The position numbers were made by a program, and so were the translations under genes. The notes beneath the pieces were generated by a model, which did no database searches, had not been told where the DNA came from, and saw only the letters and a list, made by a program, of their open reading frames with translations. A stretch of DNA of 64,000 nt, from assembly GCA_026122225.1 (NCBI GenBank), contig JANEZZ010002061.1, forward strand, positions 434,001 to 498,000, in the 5' to 3' direction. The stretch comes from Heloderma charlesbogerti. Its lineage: Eukaryota; Chordata; Lepidosauria; Squamata; Helodermatidae. Below, piece by piece: positions 43,401-56,600 of the stretch (position 1 is the stretch's first letter; the number at the start of each line of letters is the position of its first letter).

Positions 43401-44380
43401 ATTTTCCTAGAGTCAGGATTGTTTTTTCCACTGATCTGGTGAATACATTCTTGCAACACATTTTGAAATAATACATTTTTAATAATATTTCTGGTTTATG
43501 CTGATGGTGTCTTTCCTTTGCTATGCTCTAACATTAAAATACAATTTTTAATTTGATACATACCTAGTAGGTATTGTACATTCATTATGGAAAAAATACT
43601 CTGCCAGTTAGTAGTAACATTAGAAAAGTTTGCTATCTGGCAAGCTCTCTTTAACCTCTCTATCATATTTATAAATGAAGACCACTATTATTAGTTCCCT
43701 AGTTTAACTTTCCAGTAAACTTTATGTGGTCCAGGTAACAAGTTTTAAATTGTTTGAGAAGATGCAGCTACCTGTGGAGGACAATGGATTTACCATCCCC
43801 GTCCCGCATTTGTAATAATATATTTGTTAATATAATGCCAAAACCAACAAGCTTGATTTTGTCAGAGAGGAGAGAGGGGTTATCATAATAAGTAAAAACT
43901 TTTACAACTTTTACTCTTTATAGAACAAAAAACACCACAGGCAGATATTTCAGATGGTACAGATTTGCCAGCTATATACAAAGAGTTACACTGTAGAGCA
44001 GACAAGCATATATTCCCCATGTTTTTGACATGATTTTATATCTTGGTTTGGAATACATGAGTCAATTTTCAAGTAACACAGATGTGTGAGTTTGCAGGAA
44101 ACAAGCAACTGACTGATTACAAATCCCCTTGATTAGTAAGTACACTCTTTGAACAAGGAATGCACACATCCCATGTTGACTGAGCTATTTTTAAATTGAA
44201 GCACTGCTCAAAAAGTTGAGAGAAGCATCTTTCCAAACAATCCAAATGAATCTAAGTTGTGTGGTTTTCCAGGAAATGTTCTAGTTTCTCAACCAATGGG
44301 TTCACTACCTCTAGCTAGGACAATAGTATTTTGTAGGAATAGCTGGGATGGTCTCTATGGAATAGCCTCCCCAGAGATGC
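40433..44380. other. CUL9 intron 1, no gene recognised
   Basis: Decayed repeat-like text occurs at 40845-40930 (CR1-like TGCTTTGCTGGATCAGACCA) and 41400-42720 (unclassified, old LINE-like). An AT-rich palindromic patch at 42860-42900 (TTTAAATCAGTGATTTAAAT) is part of a foldback. No splice-bounded coding segment seen. Confidence 0.45.
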
Positions 44381-44384
44381 ATAC

Positions 44385-44640
44385 CTGACACCTTCTTTAT
44401 AGTCTTTTCAGTGCCAGGTGAAGACCATTTTATTCACTCAGGCCTTTTTATAAACTTGTATTTTAAATAAACCTTGAGCACTTGCTGTTTTTTAAAAATC
44501 TAAATGGCTAACTGTTTTGTTCTGTCTTTGCTACAAGGAAAGTTTTATGCTATGTTTTTATTGTTTTCTGTTTATTGTATTTTATATTATAGAGCTTCGG
44601 CTATTGGGTGTTATAGAAATGAAATAAATAAACAAATATT
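44385..44640 (+). repeat. L2-clade LINE 3' end
   Basis: GGTGAAGACCATTTTATTCA, ATAGAGCTTCGGCTATTGGG and GAAATGAAATAAATAAACAA match the L2 end. Confidence 0.75.
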
Positions 44641-45130
44641 GTATCTCTGTTGTTTTTTGCTCTGTCACCCACCCAGATAATATTTGTGGTTGGGTGGCTT
44701 TATAAACTAAATAAATACCTCTAGGTAGGACAGTAACTTTTGCAAGAACAGCTAGGATAATCTCTCTTCAACAGATATTATATTTTCTCTAGTGGAGCAT
44801 TTCCTGGAAAGACACCAAATTCAAGTAAACTAATTATAACTATTTATAAAGCACCTAAAATTTTCTAGGCACTGTTCAAAGATTAGAAAACATAGTCCAT
44901 GCTTGCAGGCTCAGAATCTAATAGATGTGATGCAAAAGGAAGAAAGAAATGGAGAGACCTTCTGTGCTTGACAGAACCCTACAGAATGTAAGCTTTTCAG
45001 TAAGCAAGGCTAAAAACCTCTGGCTGTAGGTCAGACTGAAGTCAGGATGTCACAAGTCTTTGATATTGAATATATGAATATGTCGAAATGGACTGAAGTC
45101 CACTCCACAGGTTTTGCCTGAGCTATGCAG
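44641..45130. other. CUL9 intron 1, no gene
   Basis: A repeat-like piece ending CTAAATAAATAC (44640-44720); otherwise unassigned. Confidence 0.4.
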
Positions 45131-45135
45131 GCAGA

Positions 45136-45400
45136 GACCTGGTTTGCACGTAACAACAACCTGGAGTATGGGTTGTTATTGAATTCTGGGTTGGTGTTAT
45201 GTGCGAACCCTGCGCTATGGTTTAACTATGGGTTATTAACCATGAACAACCCAGGAAGAGAACCCATGGCTTGTTGGGTTATAAACCCATGATTCAATGA
45301 CAATCCATATTCTTTGTTATGTGGGAACCAGATTGTTCAGTAGGACAACAAACCATGGGTTAAATAAATCATGGGTTAGCTTTATGTGTGAACCAGGTAA
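45136..45400. repeat. Foldback (TGGGTT/AACCCA) MITE-like element
   Basis: Ends GACCTGGTTTGCACGTAAC and TTATGTGTGAACCAGGTAA are an imperfect terminal inverted repeat. The interior repeats CTATGGTTTAACTATGGGTT and AACCCATGG blocks. Close to the copy at 2775-3030. Confidence 0.75.
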
Positions 45401-47059
45401 TACCACCTGCTTGTATGTAAACTGGACACTTTGACATAACCCATATATAAACATTTGTGGCAGATCAGTAGTGGATTGTAGAATGACATAACTATCAAAC
45501 AATATTGTATGATTTTGTATGATTGTATATTGTATGATTTTATGATTTTTGAAGATAATCTTAACTCCACAAAAATCAAATGGTTAACTTCCAGTTCCAG
45601 CATCATTTGACAATAAAATATGGCACAGAAGCACAGGGTGCCTTGGGTACCCTGGATTCCTTGCCAAGCCACAACGTTCTATTAGTTTTGAGTGTTATCT
45701 GTACTAAGTAAAAGATGTGAAGGCCCAGAAAATTCAGGAAAAAATTTTTATCCCCCCAGGACAGTTTTTGTTTGTTTTCTGAAAAATTGAACAGTTTGGG
45801 ATTATGAAATATTTTCTTTTAGAATTTAAGACAGAGCGTTTATACATTGTTACCAAGCCTTTATTTCCCCTGAATGATTTCTAAAAACTGTGTAATAAGA
45901 AGACTTTTATAAAACACTAGAGAGGTAACATGTCTGGAAATAATGAAGCCATAGGGGAAAATGTTTTTTAATCCTCTCTGTAAGATTCCTAAGATAATGA
46001 TTTCTTCCATTCCTTATTAAAATTATTGATCTAATGTATCTTTTACTGATAGACATTTAGGGGTGCTCCAAGTCATGCTCAGTTTCCTAACGTGAATAGA
46101 GTCACCATATATATGGACAAAAACAATATGCATTATTGACAGTTTTCGTTTTGTTCTACAGAGTCCTGTGTTTCTGGAGTTCTGGTTAGATGCTGTAGCA
46201 GTCAAATTAATGTAGTTCTAATCTAAAACCCACATGTGAAACAGACACTGTAAGTTATCTTGCCACTGTCACCAAATGCGACCCGACAGTATGTGGGTTA
46301 TCCCACCTATGTTTCTTTCTTTTTAATTAACTTTAAGGTTTGGGTCTATAGACTGCCTATATTTTAGCTGCCACAGTTTTTAAGGAAATTCTTAATTGGG
46401 CCTCACAGAGAATGCTGCCTCAGCTATAAAACCTCTTAACTGCTGCTACTAGAATATACCCTCTTTACCTAAAAGAAACACAGTAGCCTAGTTCCTATGG
46501 CATAGGTATGACATTGACACCACCACTAGAGACAAACTTCCAAAATGAACAAAAAATAAGATGTTAATTTGTGGAAATGATTTACATAAGTGAATAAAAT
46601 GTCACCCTTCCAATAATAGGTTGAGATTGCTTAAAGGTTCTTAAATTAAATATGCTTGCTTACCATTCCTAACAGGCAAGAGAATCTTTCCTAGGTAATA
46701 AAATTTCAATAGCTTTTCCTTCAGCTCCATCCCACAAACTGGAATCTGGCTGTACACCAGTCTTCCTCTGCCTCCAGTTCTTCCTGCTTCTTCCAGTGAT
46801 TCAGATATTTCAGGGACAACTTGCTGAAATGCCCTCTGGTCAGACATAACATATCTTAGGTTCCTATTTTATGTATAACTTGGCTTGCTCATAAAATTAC
46901 CATGTTTGATATATTAAATTTAATAGTGCATTCAGACAATAATTACAAATTTACTGAGTTTACTTATAAAACTTTTTAAATATAGTGATAATTTTATGAG
47001 TAAACTAAGTTATCTATAATATACCTTTAGGAACATAAAGGCTGTTTTATGTTCCTAAA
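45401..47059. other. CUL9 intron 1, no gene
   Basis: AT-rich, no recognised repeat or exon; a short TGTATGATTT tandem repeat at 45505-45545. Confidence 0.45.
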
Positions 47060-47190
47060 GCACCCTTCCCCAACCTGGTGCCAGATGTTTTAGACTACAA
47101 CGTCCAGCATTCCTGACCATTGGCCATGCTGCCTGAGGCTGATGAGAGCTGAAGTCCAAAATATCTGGAGAGCACCAGATTGGGGAAGCA
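47060..47190. repeat. Palindromic MITE-like element, 590 nt upstream of CUL9 exon 2
   Basis: CACCCTTCCCCAACCTGGTG, CAGATGTTTTAGACTACAA, then CTGAAGTCCAAAATATCTGG and GAGCACCAGATTGGGGAAG. Confidence 0.75.
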
Positions 47191-47767
47191 ACAAAGTGAC
47201 TTTAGATCTCTAAAGAGCACTAAAAGAATAAGTATTGCTTATTTTTCAGTTTTTCCCCAAATTTCCAGTTTTTCCCCAAAAGCCCCAGGGAAAAAAGTTT
47301 TTTTCCCCCCATGGCTCCAAAATTTCCAAAATGTTTACATCTCTAGTACTAAGCCTGCATGGATTGTTTAAAATAAATATAAAATAGACATGAATATCTG
47401 CAGACAAAAAATGGAGTTGGGTGAGGTGATTATACTTTTTCAACAAACATGAAATTTGTAATAATAAAACCGAAATTTGTGATTCGGGTGCATTAGTTCA
47501 TGAATACTGTGATGAGGGATCACTTCCTGCCAGACAGACTTCTTGGGGTTATTGGCTTGTCTCTTACAAGTATTTAATCAGGAAAAATTCCCTTAGGTGT
47601 TGGAAGTAGCAGATGAAGACAATAAGCATTTTGCATCAGAGCAAATTTTTTGCTTGAAACAAGCCCTGCCTCTGGATATATCAGGAGTGCTAGGTATCAT
47701 AGGGCTCTTAGCCTGAGTTTTCTGGGTATATTTTGGGAGCCTAACCTTTTCCCTTGTTTGTCCATAG

Positions 47768-48379
47768 ATATATTTCCCATCATGGTGGGTGAGAGGCGGA
47801 ATGGTAATCTGCTGGTGCATCTTGGGCCAAAACTGCAGGCCTATCCTGAGGAGCTAATCCGTCAACGTCGTGGCCATGATGGACACACTGAATACCTGAT
47901 TCGCTGGAGCATCCTTAGCTTGGATGACAGCATAGGGAACAGCACCAATGCTGCTTCTGCTGAGAGCAAAACTGAGAATATTCTGATGTGGATGTCAGCG
48001 GAGGAGGTTTATGCTAATTGCCCAACACTGCTGGGCAAGAGGAAGCCCGAGGGGCAGCGGGTAAAGGAGGAGAAAGCACCTAGCAACACATACCCATCTG
48101 ATGTCACAGTGGATGAAGCTTCGCTACGTGAAATGAAGGCTGATGTCAGGACCCTGGTGCAGCGGGCTGCTCGGCAAATGGCCAGGACAACAGGCCCAGA
48201 GTCCTCCATCCTGAACACCATCCATGTGCTCAGTGCTTATGCTAGTATTGGCTCTTTGACAGGTGTCTTCAAGGAGACAGGTGCTCTGGATCTTCTGATG
48301 AAGATGCTATGTAATGAGGAGAAGCAAATCCGTCGCAGTGCTGGCAAGATGCTGAGAGCTCTGGCTTCCCATGATGCAG
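47768..48379 (+). CDS. CUL9: CUL9 exon 2, with the start codon (ATG at 47782)
   Basis: The acceptor is TTGTTTGTCCATAG; 14 nt of 5' UTR precede ATG 47782-47784, which has A at -3 and G at +4. It encodes 199 residues plus one base: MVGERRNGNLLVHLGPKLQA, then YPEELIRQRRGHDGH, ILMWMSAEEVYANCP, and later IHVLSAYASIGSLTGVFKET and IRRSAGKMLRALASHDAG. These match the CUL9 N-terminus (armadillo-like helical region). It ends in phase 1 at GCAG before GTGAAA. The same frame is open upstream to an ATG at 47650, but that part precedes the acceptor and has no CUL9 similarity, so the family start MVGER is preferred. The central part (residues about 50-115) diverges from mammals, as expected for a linker. 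Confidence 0.95.
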
Positions 48380-48757
48380 GTGAAATTGCATGGCCAGGAA
48401 CCCCAGGGGGTTCCTTCTTGAATAGTTCCTAGAGCTATTTGAGGAACTGGAAGATGCTAATGATTCATAGGGATTGAGTTCCTGGAGGGATTCCCTTGGA
48501 TCATTCAATCCGCTCAAAACTCTTGTTTGTTTCCTTTCATGGTAGCGAAGTATTTCAGAGTACCATTATTCAGATATTAAAGTAAACCTGCATCTTCAAA
48601 TGTGAGGTTTTCTGGTTATCTTGGAAGAACCAGGATCTTGAGAACCTCCAAATAATACTTTGTTTTGAATTTGGGAATTTCACCTTGAAATGATTCCAGG
48701 TCTAAATGAATGATTCCAGGTCTCTTGTTAGAGCGAAGTTAAGCAGGACCCCTTAGA

Positions 48758-48900
48758 CCAACCTCCCCAACCTGGCACCCTCCAGATGTCTTGGACTATA
48801 ATTCCCATCACCCCAACAAATGCCAGTGTGCTGGCTGGGGATGATGAGAGTTGTAATCCCAACACATTTAGAGGGTGCTGGGTTGGGGAAGGCTATGTTA
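48758..48900. repeat. Palindromic MITE-like element, 380 nt after CUL9 exon 2
   Basis: CCAACCTCCCCAACCTGGCA, TTGGACTATAATTCCCATCA, then GATGAGAGTTGTAATCCCAA and GTGCTGGGTTGGGGAAGGC. With the copy at 47060 it brackets exon 2. Confidence 0.75.
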
Positions 48901-49384
48901 GATTTTTCTCTGTGGGCTTTAATAGGTTTTAGCAAATATTTCTGTAATTTCATTTTCTTTGGGTTTGCACTAAGGCCTAAAGCTGAACTATAGCTGTAAG
49001 TTAGATAGATTTTTCTTGAGCTTTCCCCAGAGGTATTTGGTAGCAATGTCCATCTGTAACATTCTCACGCTAAGGACTGGTTATCTCTTTCCCTTTGGTA
49101 TCTTTAGAGGAAAAGAAAGGAAATCTAGTTTTGCCTTGCAACTTCATACAACTGTGTTAATGTTTAATTATTTGTTAAGGTACTCTGTAACTTTTAATCT
49201 TGGTGTTTCAAGTACTGTGGATACAACCTTTGCTTTCCTGCTCCAGTGTACTTTGATGATGGTTACAGGAGTAACAATATGTTGTTTGGGGTGGGTGGGA
49301 AATGTCTTATACCCATGGAGTCAAAACATTGGGTTAGATCTAGGCTTAGTGATGCTTATAGTAGATCTATACCTGCCTGAGGAT

Positions 49385-49770
49385 TGAGATCTGTTGGAGG
49401 GGCTCTCCTCTGTGTCCCACCTGTGGAAGACACTATGGTGGGATGTGGGGGAGGAGTCTCTGCTGTGGCACCTCAGTTGTTGAATGCCCTCCCCTTAGAG
49501 GCCCAATTGGCGTAGTCATTGGTTTGATTTCAGCGCGAAGTTAAAACATGGCTTTTCACCAAAGCCGTTGGTGAAAAGTTGCACACTGTTTCAACCGTTT
49601 TATTGTTTTAGATTTTTAATTGGTATTAGCTTGTTTAATGGCATAATATACTTTTAGCTGTTTAAATTATTTATTGTTTTATACTGTTTAAATTGATTTT
49701 ATCTGAACACCACCCTAAGATCTTAATGATATAGGGCAGGATACAAATGTTTTAAATAAATAAATAATAA
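49385..49770 (+). repeat. L2-clade LINE, RT C-terminus and 3' end
   Basis: GATGTGGGGGAGGAGTCTCT and CATGGCTTTTCACCAAAGCC, then an AAATAAATAAATAATAA tail. Frame broken. Confidence 0.6.
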
Positions 49771-49982
49771 AATCTATTGAAATCAGTGACTAGTCATGAA
49801 ATCTTGACTAATGATAGCCGTATTGATTTCAGTGGATCTGCTCTTAGCATCACTAAGTCAGGATCCAACCCATTAGATCTTTGTTGGCTTGTTGGACTTC
49901 ACCAACATAGGTTTGGTGACCGGTTTGGCAAATAGTTTAGGTTCACATGTTAAAAAAAACACTATTTCCTTTATGATACAAA

Positions 49983-50728
49983 TCTATGTTAGGCATAATT
50001 AGAAAAGGAATTGAGAATAAAACTGCGAGTATCACACTGCCCCTATACAAATCTATGGTGTGGCCACACTTGGAATACTCTGTCCAATTCTGGTCACCAC
50101 GCCTAAAAAAAGATACTGTAGAGCTGGAAAAAGTGCAGAAAATGTCAACTAAACTGATCAAGGGGCTGGAGCATCTCCCCTATGAGAGAAGGTTACAACA
50201 GCTGGGATTGTTTAGCTTGGGAAAAAAGGGAGGGTGAGGGGAGACACGATAGAGGTGTACAAAATTATGCATGGCGTGGAGAAAGTGGATAGGGAGCCAT
50301 TTTTCTCCCTCTCTCGAAATACTAGAACCTGGAGTCATCCTATGAAGCTGATTGGTGGGAGATTCAGGACAGATAAAAGGAAGTACTTCTTCACACAGCA
50401 CATAGTTAAACTATGGAATTCGCTACCACTGGATGTTGTAATGGCCACCAATTTGGATGGCTTTAAAAGGGTGTTGGACAAATTCCGGGAAGAAAAGGCT
50501 ATTAGTGGCTACTCGTTCTGATGGCTGTGTACTACCTCCAGTACCAGAGGCAGTGAGCTTATTATGTACACCAGGCGCTGGGGAACATGGGTGGGAGGGT
50601 ACTGTTGTGTTCATGCCCTGCTTGTGGGTTCCTGGTTGACAGCTGGTTGGCTACTGTGTGAACAGAATGCTGGACTAGATGGACCGTTGGTCTGATCCAG
50701 CATGGCTCTTATGTTCTTATGATTAATA
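49983..50728 (+). repeat. CR1 LINE, RT C-terminus and 3' UTR (longest CR1 in the window)
   Basis: Encodes PLYKSMVWPHLEYSVQFWSP, then LEKVQKMSTKLIKGLEHLPY and ERRLQQLGLFSLGKK; after a frameshift near 50225, IEVYKIMHGVEKVDREPFF and LWNSLPLDVVMATNLDGF. This is the standard CR1 reverse transcriptase C-terminus. The 3' UTR ends TCTGATCCAGCATGGCTCTT. Confidence 0.9.
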
Positions 50729-53295
50729 TCATGATATTTTACCCTAGATATAATACTGGCTGGTGATCATATTACACAGAAAAGGGTACAATATGTTAAG
50801 GAATTTGGAACATGGTAGGAGATGGAGGGTAGTGGTGGTGGTAGTAGAGTGAGCTTATAGGGGAAAGCACTTTGTTGAGTCTATGTGATAATGACAGATG
50901 TAGTATGATGGAAATACTTAAAGTTTAAATTAAATAATATTTAATTCTCCTGCTCATTCACACACCACACGCTTCCATGCTGTCAGATTTTCTTTCTAGT
51001 GTCTTGTACCTGCCTACCTCTGTGTTTGGAACTTGCTGCATTCCACACTACTTTGAACTCTGCATGCCTAGCCACTACAGATGCAGTCTATGTCTAAAAG
51101 AACTCATTTAAAAAAATGAATTCCTATTTATATTTTGGTGTTTCGGTCAAAGAAAAGTCTTCAGTGACAACTTAATAGAGACTGGCAAAAGTGCTGTGTA
51201 TTAGACAAAGGCAGTTAGCAGGGCTCAGGAATATGGTCCTCTCCACCACCCTGCGCTGCGCTGTTAGTTTCATGATCTGTTGCTGTGGGTTGCAGCCTGG
51301 ATGAAATGTAGAGCAAACTTACCAGATATTGTTGTATGTGCTCCTGATTCATCCTGGTTTACTGCAGTGACAATGCTCACTTCATTAGTTTTTAGGCAAA
51401 CTCTTATTCCGTAATTCTAACTGATTTTTGTTTTTTAACATGCCATTCTGGCTCAGGTTAAAGAGAAACTTCCAAATAATGGTTCAAGTTCTGTTCTGGT
51501 TCTGGAACAAAATAAAGCTGCAGTCCAGTCCATTTTACACAGGTCTCTTTTCACTGGTTGAAAATGTACGGAGTCACAAAACTGGAAGATTTCACTCTTT
51601 TACATTTAAAGAAGAAGAACTGTATCATTAAGGGAATGAGAACAGGGAGAGCTAGTGCCACAAGAATGATCTCAGTTCAATATTCTGATGGAGACTTTGA
51701 CCAGGTGGTACATGTTAGGCCAAAAAGCTAGTATTTTGCCAGAAATTCTTAAGACAGCATGGACATTCCCCACTAAGGGCAAGAAACTAAAGGGAGAACT
51801 GCTGACAGTTTAACAGTGACACACTGAAATGCAAATTCTGGAGCTAAAAATTGGTGTGACGGATGATTGTTTTTAGTCCATTCATACGCAGAACAGTGTC
51901 TTAAACAGGAAGCGCTGATAAACTATTTTTACCATAGTTCCTCCCCCCTCCAAGGTTCCATAAGGCACCTGCAAGTATTATCAATAATAGGTTAGAGATA
52001 AGAAAGTTAAAGTCCATTGCATATTCAACTTTATGTAGTTTTGCCCATGATGACCACATTATTTTTAGCAGGGTCTCTGGCTGTTGCTGTTTGCCATCTC
52101 TGGTTAAATGGTTGAAACAAAGTCTGTCTTCTAGAAAAAGGAGAAGACAGGAAAGAGATGGGACGAAGTTTCCTGTATGTACTGATTGGACCAGGGAGTA
52201 TGGGTCATGTCTGTGTTCCTCTGCTTGTAGTAAGCATTGATTATATTGTTGAGTGCCTTCAGAATCTCCCCCTTTCTTCATAAACTTCCTCCCATTTTGT
52301 TGCCCCCTCTCTTCCTCAGGCTAAGTGGCCTTGCTTCTGTCTTGTCTTTGAGACTCTATCTCTGCATTAGTGTTTTTGTGCCCTGTGATTCTCTTGTCCA
52401 GGAAACCTAATTACCTTCTTAGAAGACTTTGATAGGAGGTAGCTTGGGACAGGAAAAAGAAGGAATGTTGGCCAGTCCCATCCCCTCTGCCGTACATGGT
52501 TAGGGTTGGGATTCAGTATATATCCTTGAAGATGGAGAGAGGAAATTAGTGGTTTGGAACTAAGGGCTGTGTTAGCATTGGGCTGTTCCTGAGCTCCATG
52601 TTGGATGGAGTCTATGCTGATATCTCCTTTCAGCAGGAAAAGCTAAGCTAAGGTTGTGGATTGTAAAGTGGCACTTTCCAAGTATTTCTGGCAATCCAGA
52701 CAGAGAGAGACTGTGTTTTAAAGAATTGCCAAGAATCCACCCCCCCCCCCCCGGTAATATATTACTGTAAATTTTACAGACACTGACATACTGCATTGGA
52801 GCTGGGAGGGAAGCAATGTGGGGATGTTTTCACTGTGCATTGAAGTAAGCCTTTAGTCTGCTTTTAGTTTGTTCTTTTTCTATACATTAACTTAGAGGGG
52901 TTTAAAAAGGGGGACAGGATTTTAAAAATACCTTGCCTCCAAGAACCCACTAGCATAACAACTAACTTAAAATGCCATTCTTCCCTGGAGAAGAATTTCT
53001 TTGATTAACAAACCAGGCCAACATTGTTGACTTCAGATGTGAATTACTTATAAAAAAAAATAGATTAAAAAAAAAAGATGTGAATTATTGAGAGCCAGCA
53101 TGGGCAGGTGAATTGAGAGGTGGACTTGGATCTGGCAAATTGGGCTCAAGTTTCATCATGGACTCATTGTGTGGCCTTAAACAAAAAAAACTATCTCGTA
53201 TCGTTGGTTCTCCATTTGTTACTTTTTAAAAAAATATATATTTTTAATATTTTGATATGTTGAATAGCAAGATAGGATTAAAAATACAAGGAGCT
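50729..53295. other. CUL9 intron 2, no gene recognised
   Basis: No exon or repeat identified apart from a C homopolymer (52739-52752) and A-rich runs near 53055 and 53225. Confidence 0.45.
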
Positions 53296-53299
53296 CAGC

Positions 53300-53675
53300 T
53301 GCCATATATTGACCTGGTTTGGTCAATGAACAACCCAGGAATTTGCATGTCCATGTGGCAGTAAGTGCACAGCCTCCTTCCTGCTTGCTACTTCTGCTTT
53401 CCAGTGTTGTTATCATGACATCTGAACCCAGAACTCTGGGTTCTTGGGTTAACTCTTGATTGTTTAAGTCTTAAACAACCCAGAGCTAACCCAGCAGTTG
53501 CCCAAGGTTTGTTGTTGAGTTAACTCTGGGTTGTTTAACCCCTTAAACAACCCAGAGTTCTGGGTTTGGATGTCACAGTAACCCAGGAAGGGGGCTCTTG
53601 GGTTATTTCATAAAGTGGAGTGGTGGATAGAAGGCTTGTTTAACCCAGGAATGGGGTGTTATGTATGAACTGAGT
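53300..53675. repeat. Foldback (TGGGTT/AACCCA) element with multiple nested hairpins
   Basis: Strong inner palindromes: ACCCAGAACTCTGGGTT at about 53426-53443, and ACTCTGGGTTGTTTAACCCC with TTAAACAACCCAGAGT at 53524-53559. The flanks include AACAACCCAGGAATTTGC and TTTAACCCAGGAATGG. Confidence 0.7.
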
Positions 53676-56600
53676 CTTCGAGTTAGACCAGTAGTCCATT
53701 TAGTCCCATGCAGGCTACACTAATTGTCAACTGATATCTAGAGTATCAGGCAGAGATATTTCCCAGCTTTGCTTCTAAAACTGTCAGAGCGAGCCTAGAA
53801 ACGAGTACATGCGAACCTTGTACCTGTTTTATATAAATGAAAAATAGAAATGGATTATATTACTCCAGATTAAGCTTTGCTCAAGTTTCAGGACATCCAC
53901 CTGTGATTTTCTATCAACAAGTGTTTTGTAGCATAGTGAATTCACTTTAGACCTTACAAGCTGATGTAGGATTGAGATGATGTTTGCAGCTGAAAGATAC
54001 TTTGGGATTCACCCAGTGAGCTTCAGTATATATTTAAAATGTTTGGAGACAAACTAGGCAACCTTCTTTTTAAAACTTTTAAAAGTAAATTCTAATACTT
54101 TGAGTTATAGTTGACCCTGTATAAAATATGTTTGTTTTGTTTTGGCTAGGTACATTTAGTTTGGGTTTATTTTCTGACCCTTTTATGACATGGAATAATA
54201 ATCCTGGTAATTACAGTTATTTGGAATCTTTGTGTCGCTTCCACTTCCTTCTGTCTTACCCATGCTTCTGCAGAAGAGGGTACTGAAAATTAGTTATCAG
54301 GTTTTAGAGTTGTTCCCTTGCCCATTGGAGAGAGTCAGCAGCTGTTCACATTACAGTCTGGTAATAGTGGAGTGGTGCTTGAAAGGCTTTTCACAACAGG
54401 GAAAGTTGGAGCTTCAGTGCCACAGGGTTGTCCATGCAAAAGGAAGCACAGAAAGATTCTAAGTGATATCTGGTGACAGAAAGAGTAGAAAAGTGAGTGG
54501 AAGTTTTCCTGTTTCAGAGGAGGGGGGAAATGGAGGGCTCTTCACTTCTTGGGTGTTCACAATTTGTAGCTTGACTACAGGAAACCTAAAGCACTGAGTT
54601 TAAAGCCAACAACTCATAACAGTCCTGCTATGTACTATTATGAGACAGAGGCTTACCTGAAGTGCCATGAAGGCTCACATGCAAAGTCCACATCCCCAAT
54701 ATTGTGGCTGGACTTTCAGAGTGGAAGCCCCTCTGACCACCCCAGACAGGAAGCTGAGCTCCCACTGTAGTTGGGCAATACCACACAGATGGAAGTTGCC
54801 TAAATGGAGCAATGGGTGCTTCCCAGGGAGTGATGCTGTATCTGGGCAGCAGAGGCAGCCCTGTAGCCTAAGCATAGAGGTTCTGGGCCTGGAAGTGTGG
54901 CTGCAGAATGAGGGATAATGCCAGGATGGATCATGAGGCACAGGCAGTGTGCCAGACAGACCCTGGGAGCAGTGTCTGTATGAGTTGGGTCCTGCTATCA
55001 CACAAAGTCTGAGCTCAGGGGTAATTATAGGGATACATACAAGGAAGCAAAGGGGACAGTGACTTGGGTTACTGTCAAGTTACTTGACAGTAACCCAGCT
55101 TTAGCTGGGTTAAACAAAGGATTCAATAGCCTGAGTCCCAGAGTGAATAGAAACCTTCTTAAGACTCCTAGTTCCAAGACTCAGTTTAAGCTGGCCAGTA
55201 AAGCATTACAAAGCCATGCTTCTGATTGAGATACTGGTGGAAGAAGACACCTGGATTTTAGTGTTTTCATTAGGTAAAGCCTTCTCTGTCCTACTTCAGT
55301 TGGCAGGAACCATTTTTGGGTGCTTGATTTGAGTTAGGTTCTAGGGAAAGCCTTTAGATTTACAGAGTGGCCATTTGCAATTCAGCTGGTTGTTTAACAT
55401 TATACGAAGAATTTCCTCTAATAGGGCTGATTCCAACTGAGTTATCCACAGGAATTTCCATCCAATTATCTTCAGAGGTCCAGGACTAGGTGTCCTTTCC
55501 TGCCCGTCACTGCAGACATTTCTGAAAAGCACCCTGTGATCAAAATGTGGGCTGCTTGGCATCAGTTCATATCTTCATAAGTATCTGTGTAATGAAAAGG
55601 GGGAATTAAATTTAGGCAGAGCTTTAACAAGAGTGTTTTTCAACTCTAGACGTCAAGGGGCTCTTTAGTACTTGCAAATATAGTCCCTTTTTTAAAGCAG
55701 GAAGACATGGAAACAGAAAGTGATGACCAAGTTGTCATCAGACAGCAGAACTCTGTTCTGAGACTCACTTCTTTTTTCTATGTACTGAAATCAAATGTGA
55801 GTTGTAAAAAGTAATGTGAAGCAGACCTCAGACACGATGGTTGCACTGATGAAATATCAGCTGCTCGACCTGTGTTTCTGTGGTGGAAGATACATTAACA
55901 CTGCTTTTCGTGTATTACAGAATACATGTTTTTTTCCTGCATAGAGATTAATCATACAGTAAAACTCAGTGAACTAGAATTTCATAGCTGCTTAATATAA
56001 ACTTTTTTAAACACAAAGATTAGGAAATGGGCAAGGCTATTTATAGTAGGAACGTTAAACAATTGCAGTTGATAGAATGCTGAAGCCACCGTAAGCGAAT
56101 TCTGTAAATTATTTGGAGCAGCATATTCTTGTTACAGAAGTACTGCTACTAATCAGCTATTTTATTTTATACTTCCCATTTTATCCGAGAAACTAGTTGC
56201 AACAATAACTGTGTGTAAAACAGAGACTTGTAGTACCTTAAAGACTAACAAATTTAAGCAAACGCTTACTTCAGGTACAACTCTGTCTTGATTGTTATGT
56301 TATCAGGAGGAGAGAATTGGACTTGTATTGCCTAGAAAGCTAGATGAAAATCATACTTTATTTAACACTGTAATAAATCTAGTGTTCTGAGCTAACCAAA
56401 TGTCATCCTGCAACCTGAATGCCTGCTCCTACCACTGATTAATGCTTGTCCCCTGTTCCTACAAAAACCCAGTCCTACAATTTATCTTCTTCCTTAAACT
56501 CTACAGAGGCCCCTTCAGTCTCTACTGCTGCTCCCAGGTACTCAGCCTCTCACAACCCAATTATGTATTTAACCACACCCCTCTGACCATCTATTGCCTG

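Noticed and set aside
46081..46110. CArG box CCATATATATGG
   Set aside because: Eight A/T bases between CC and GG instead of six; does not fit the consensus.
47650..47781. In-frame upstream ATG extending CUL9 by 44 residues
   Set aside because: It lies before the exon 2 acceptor (TAG at 47765-47767) and lacks CUL9 similarity; MVGER at 47782 matches the family start.
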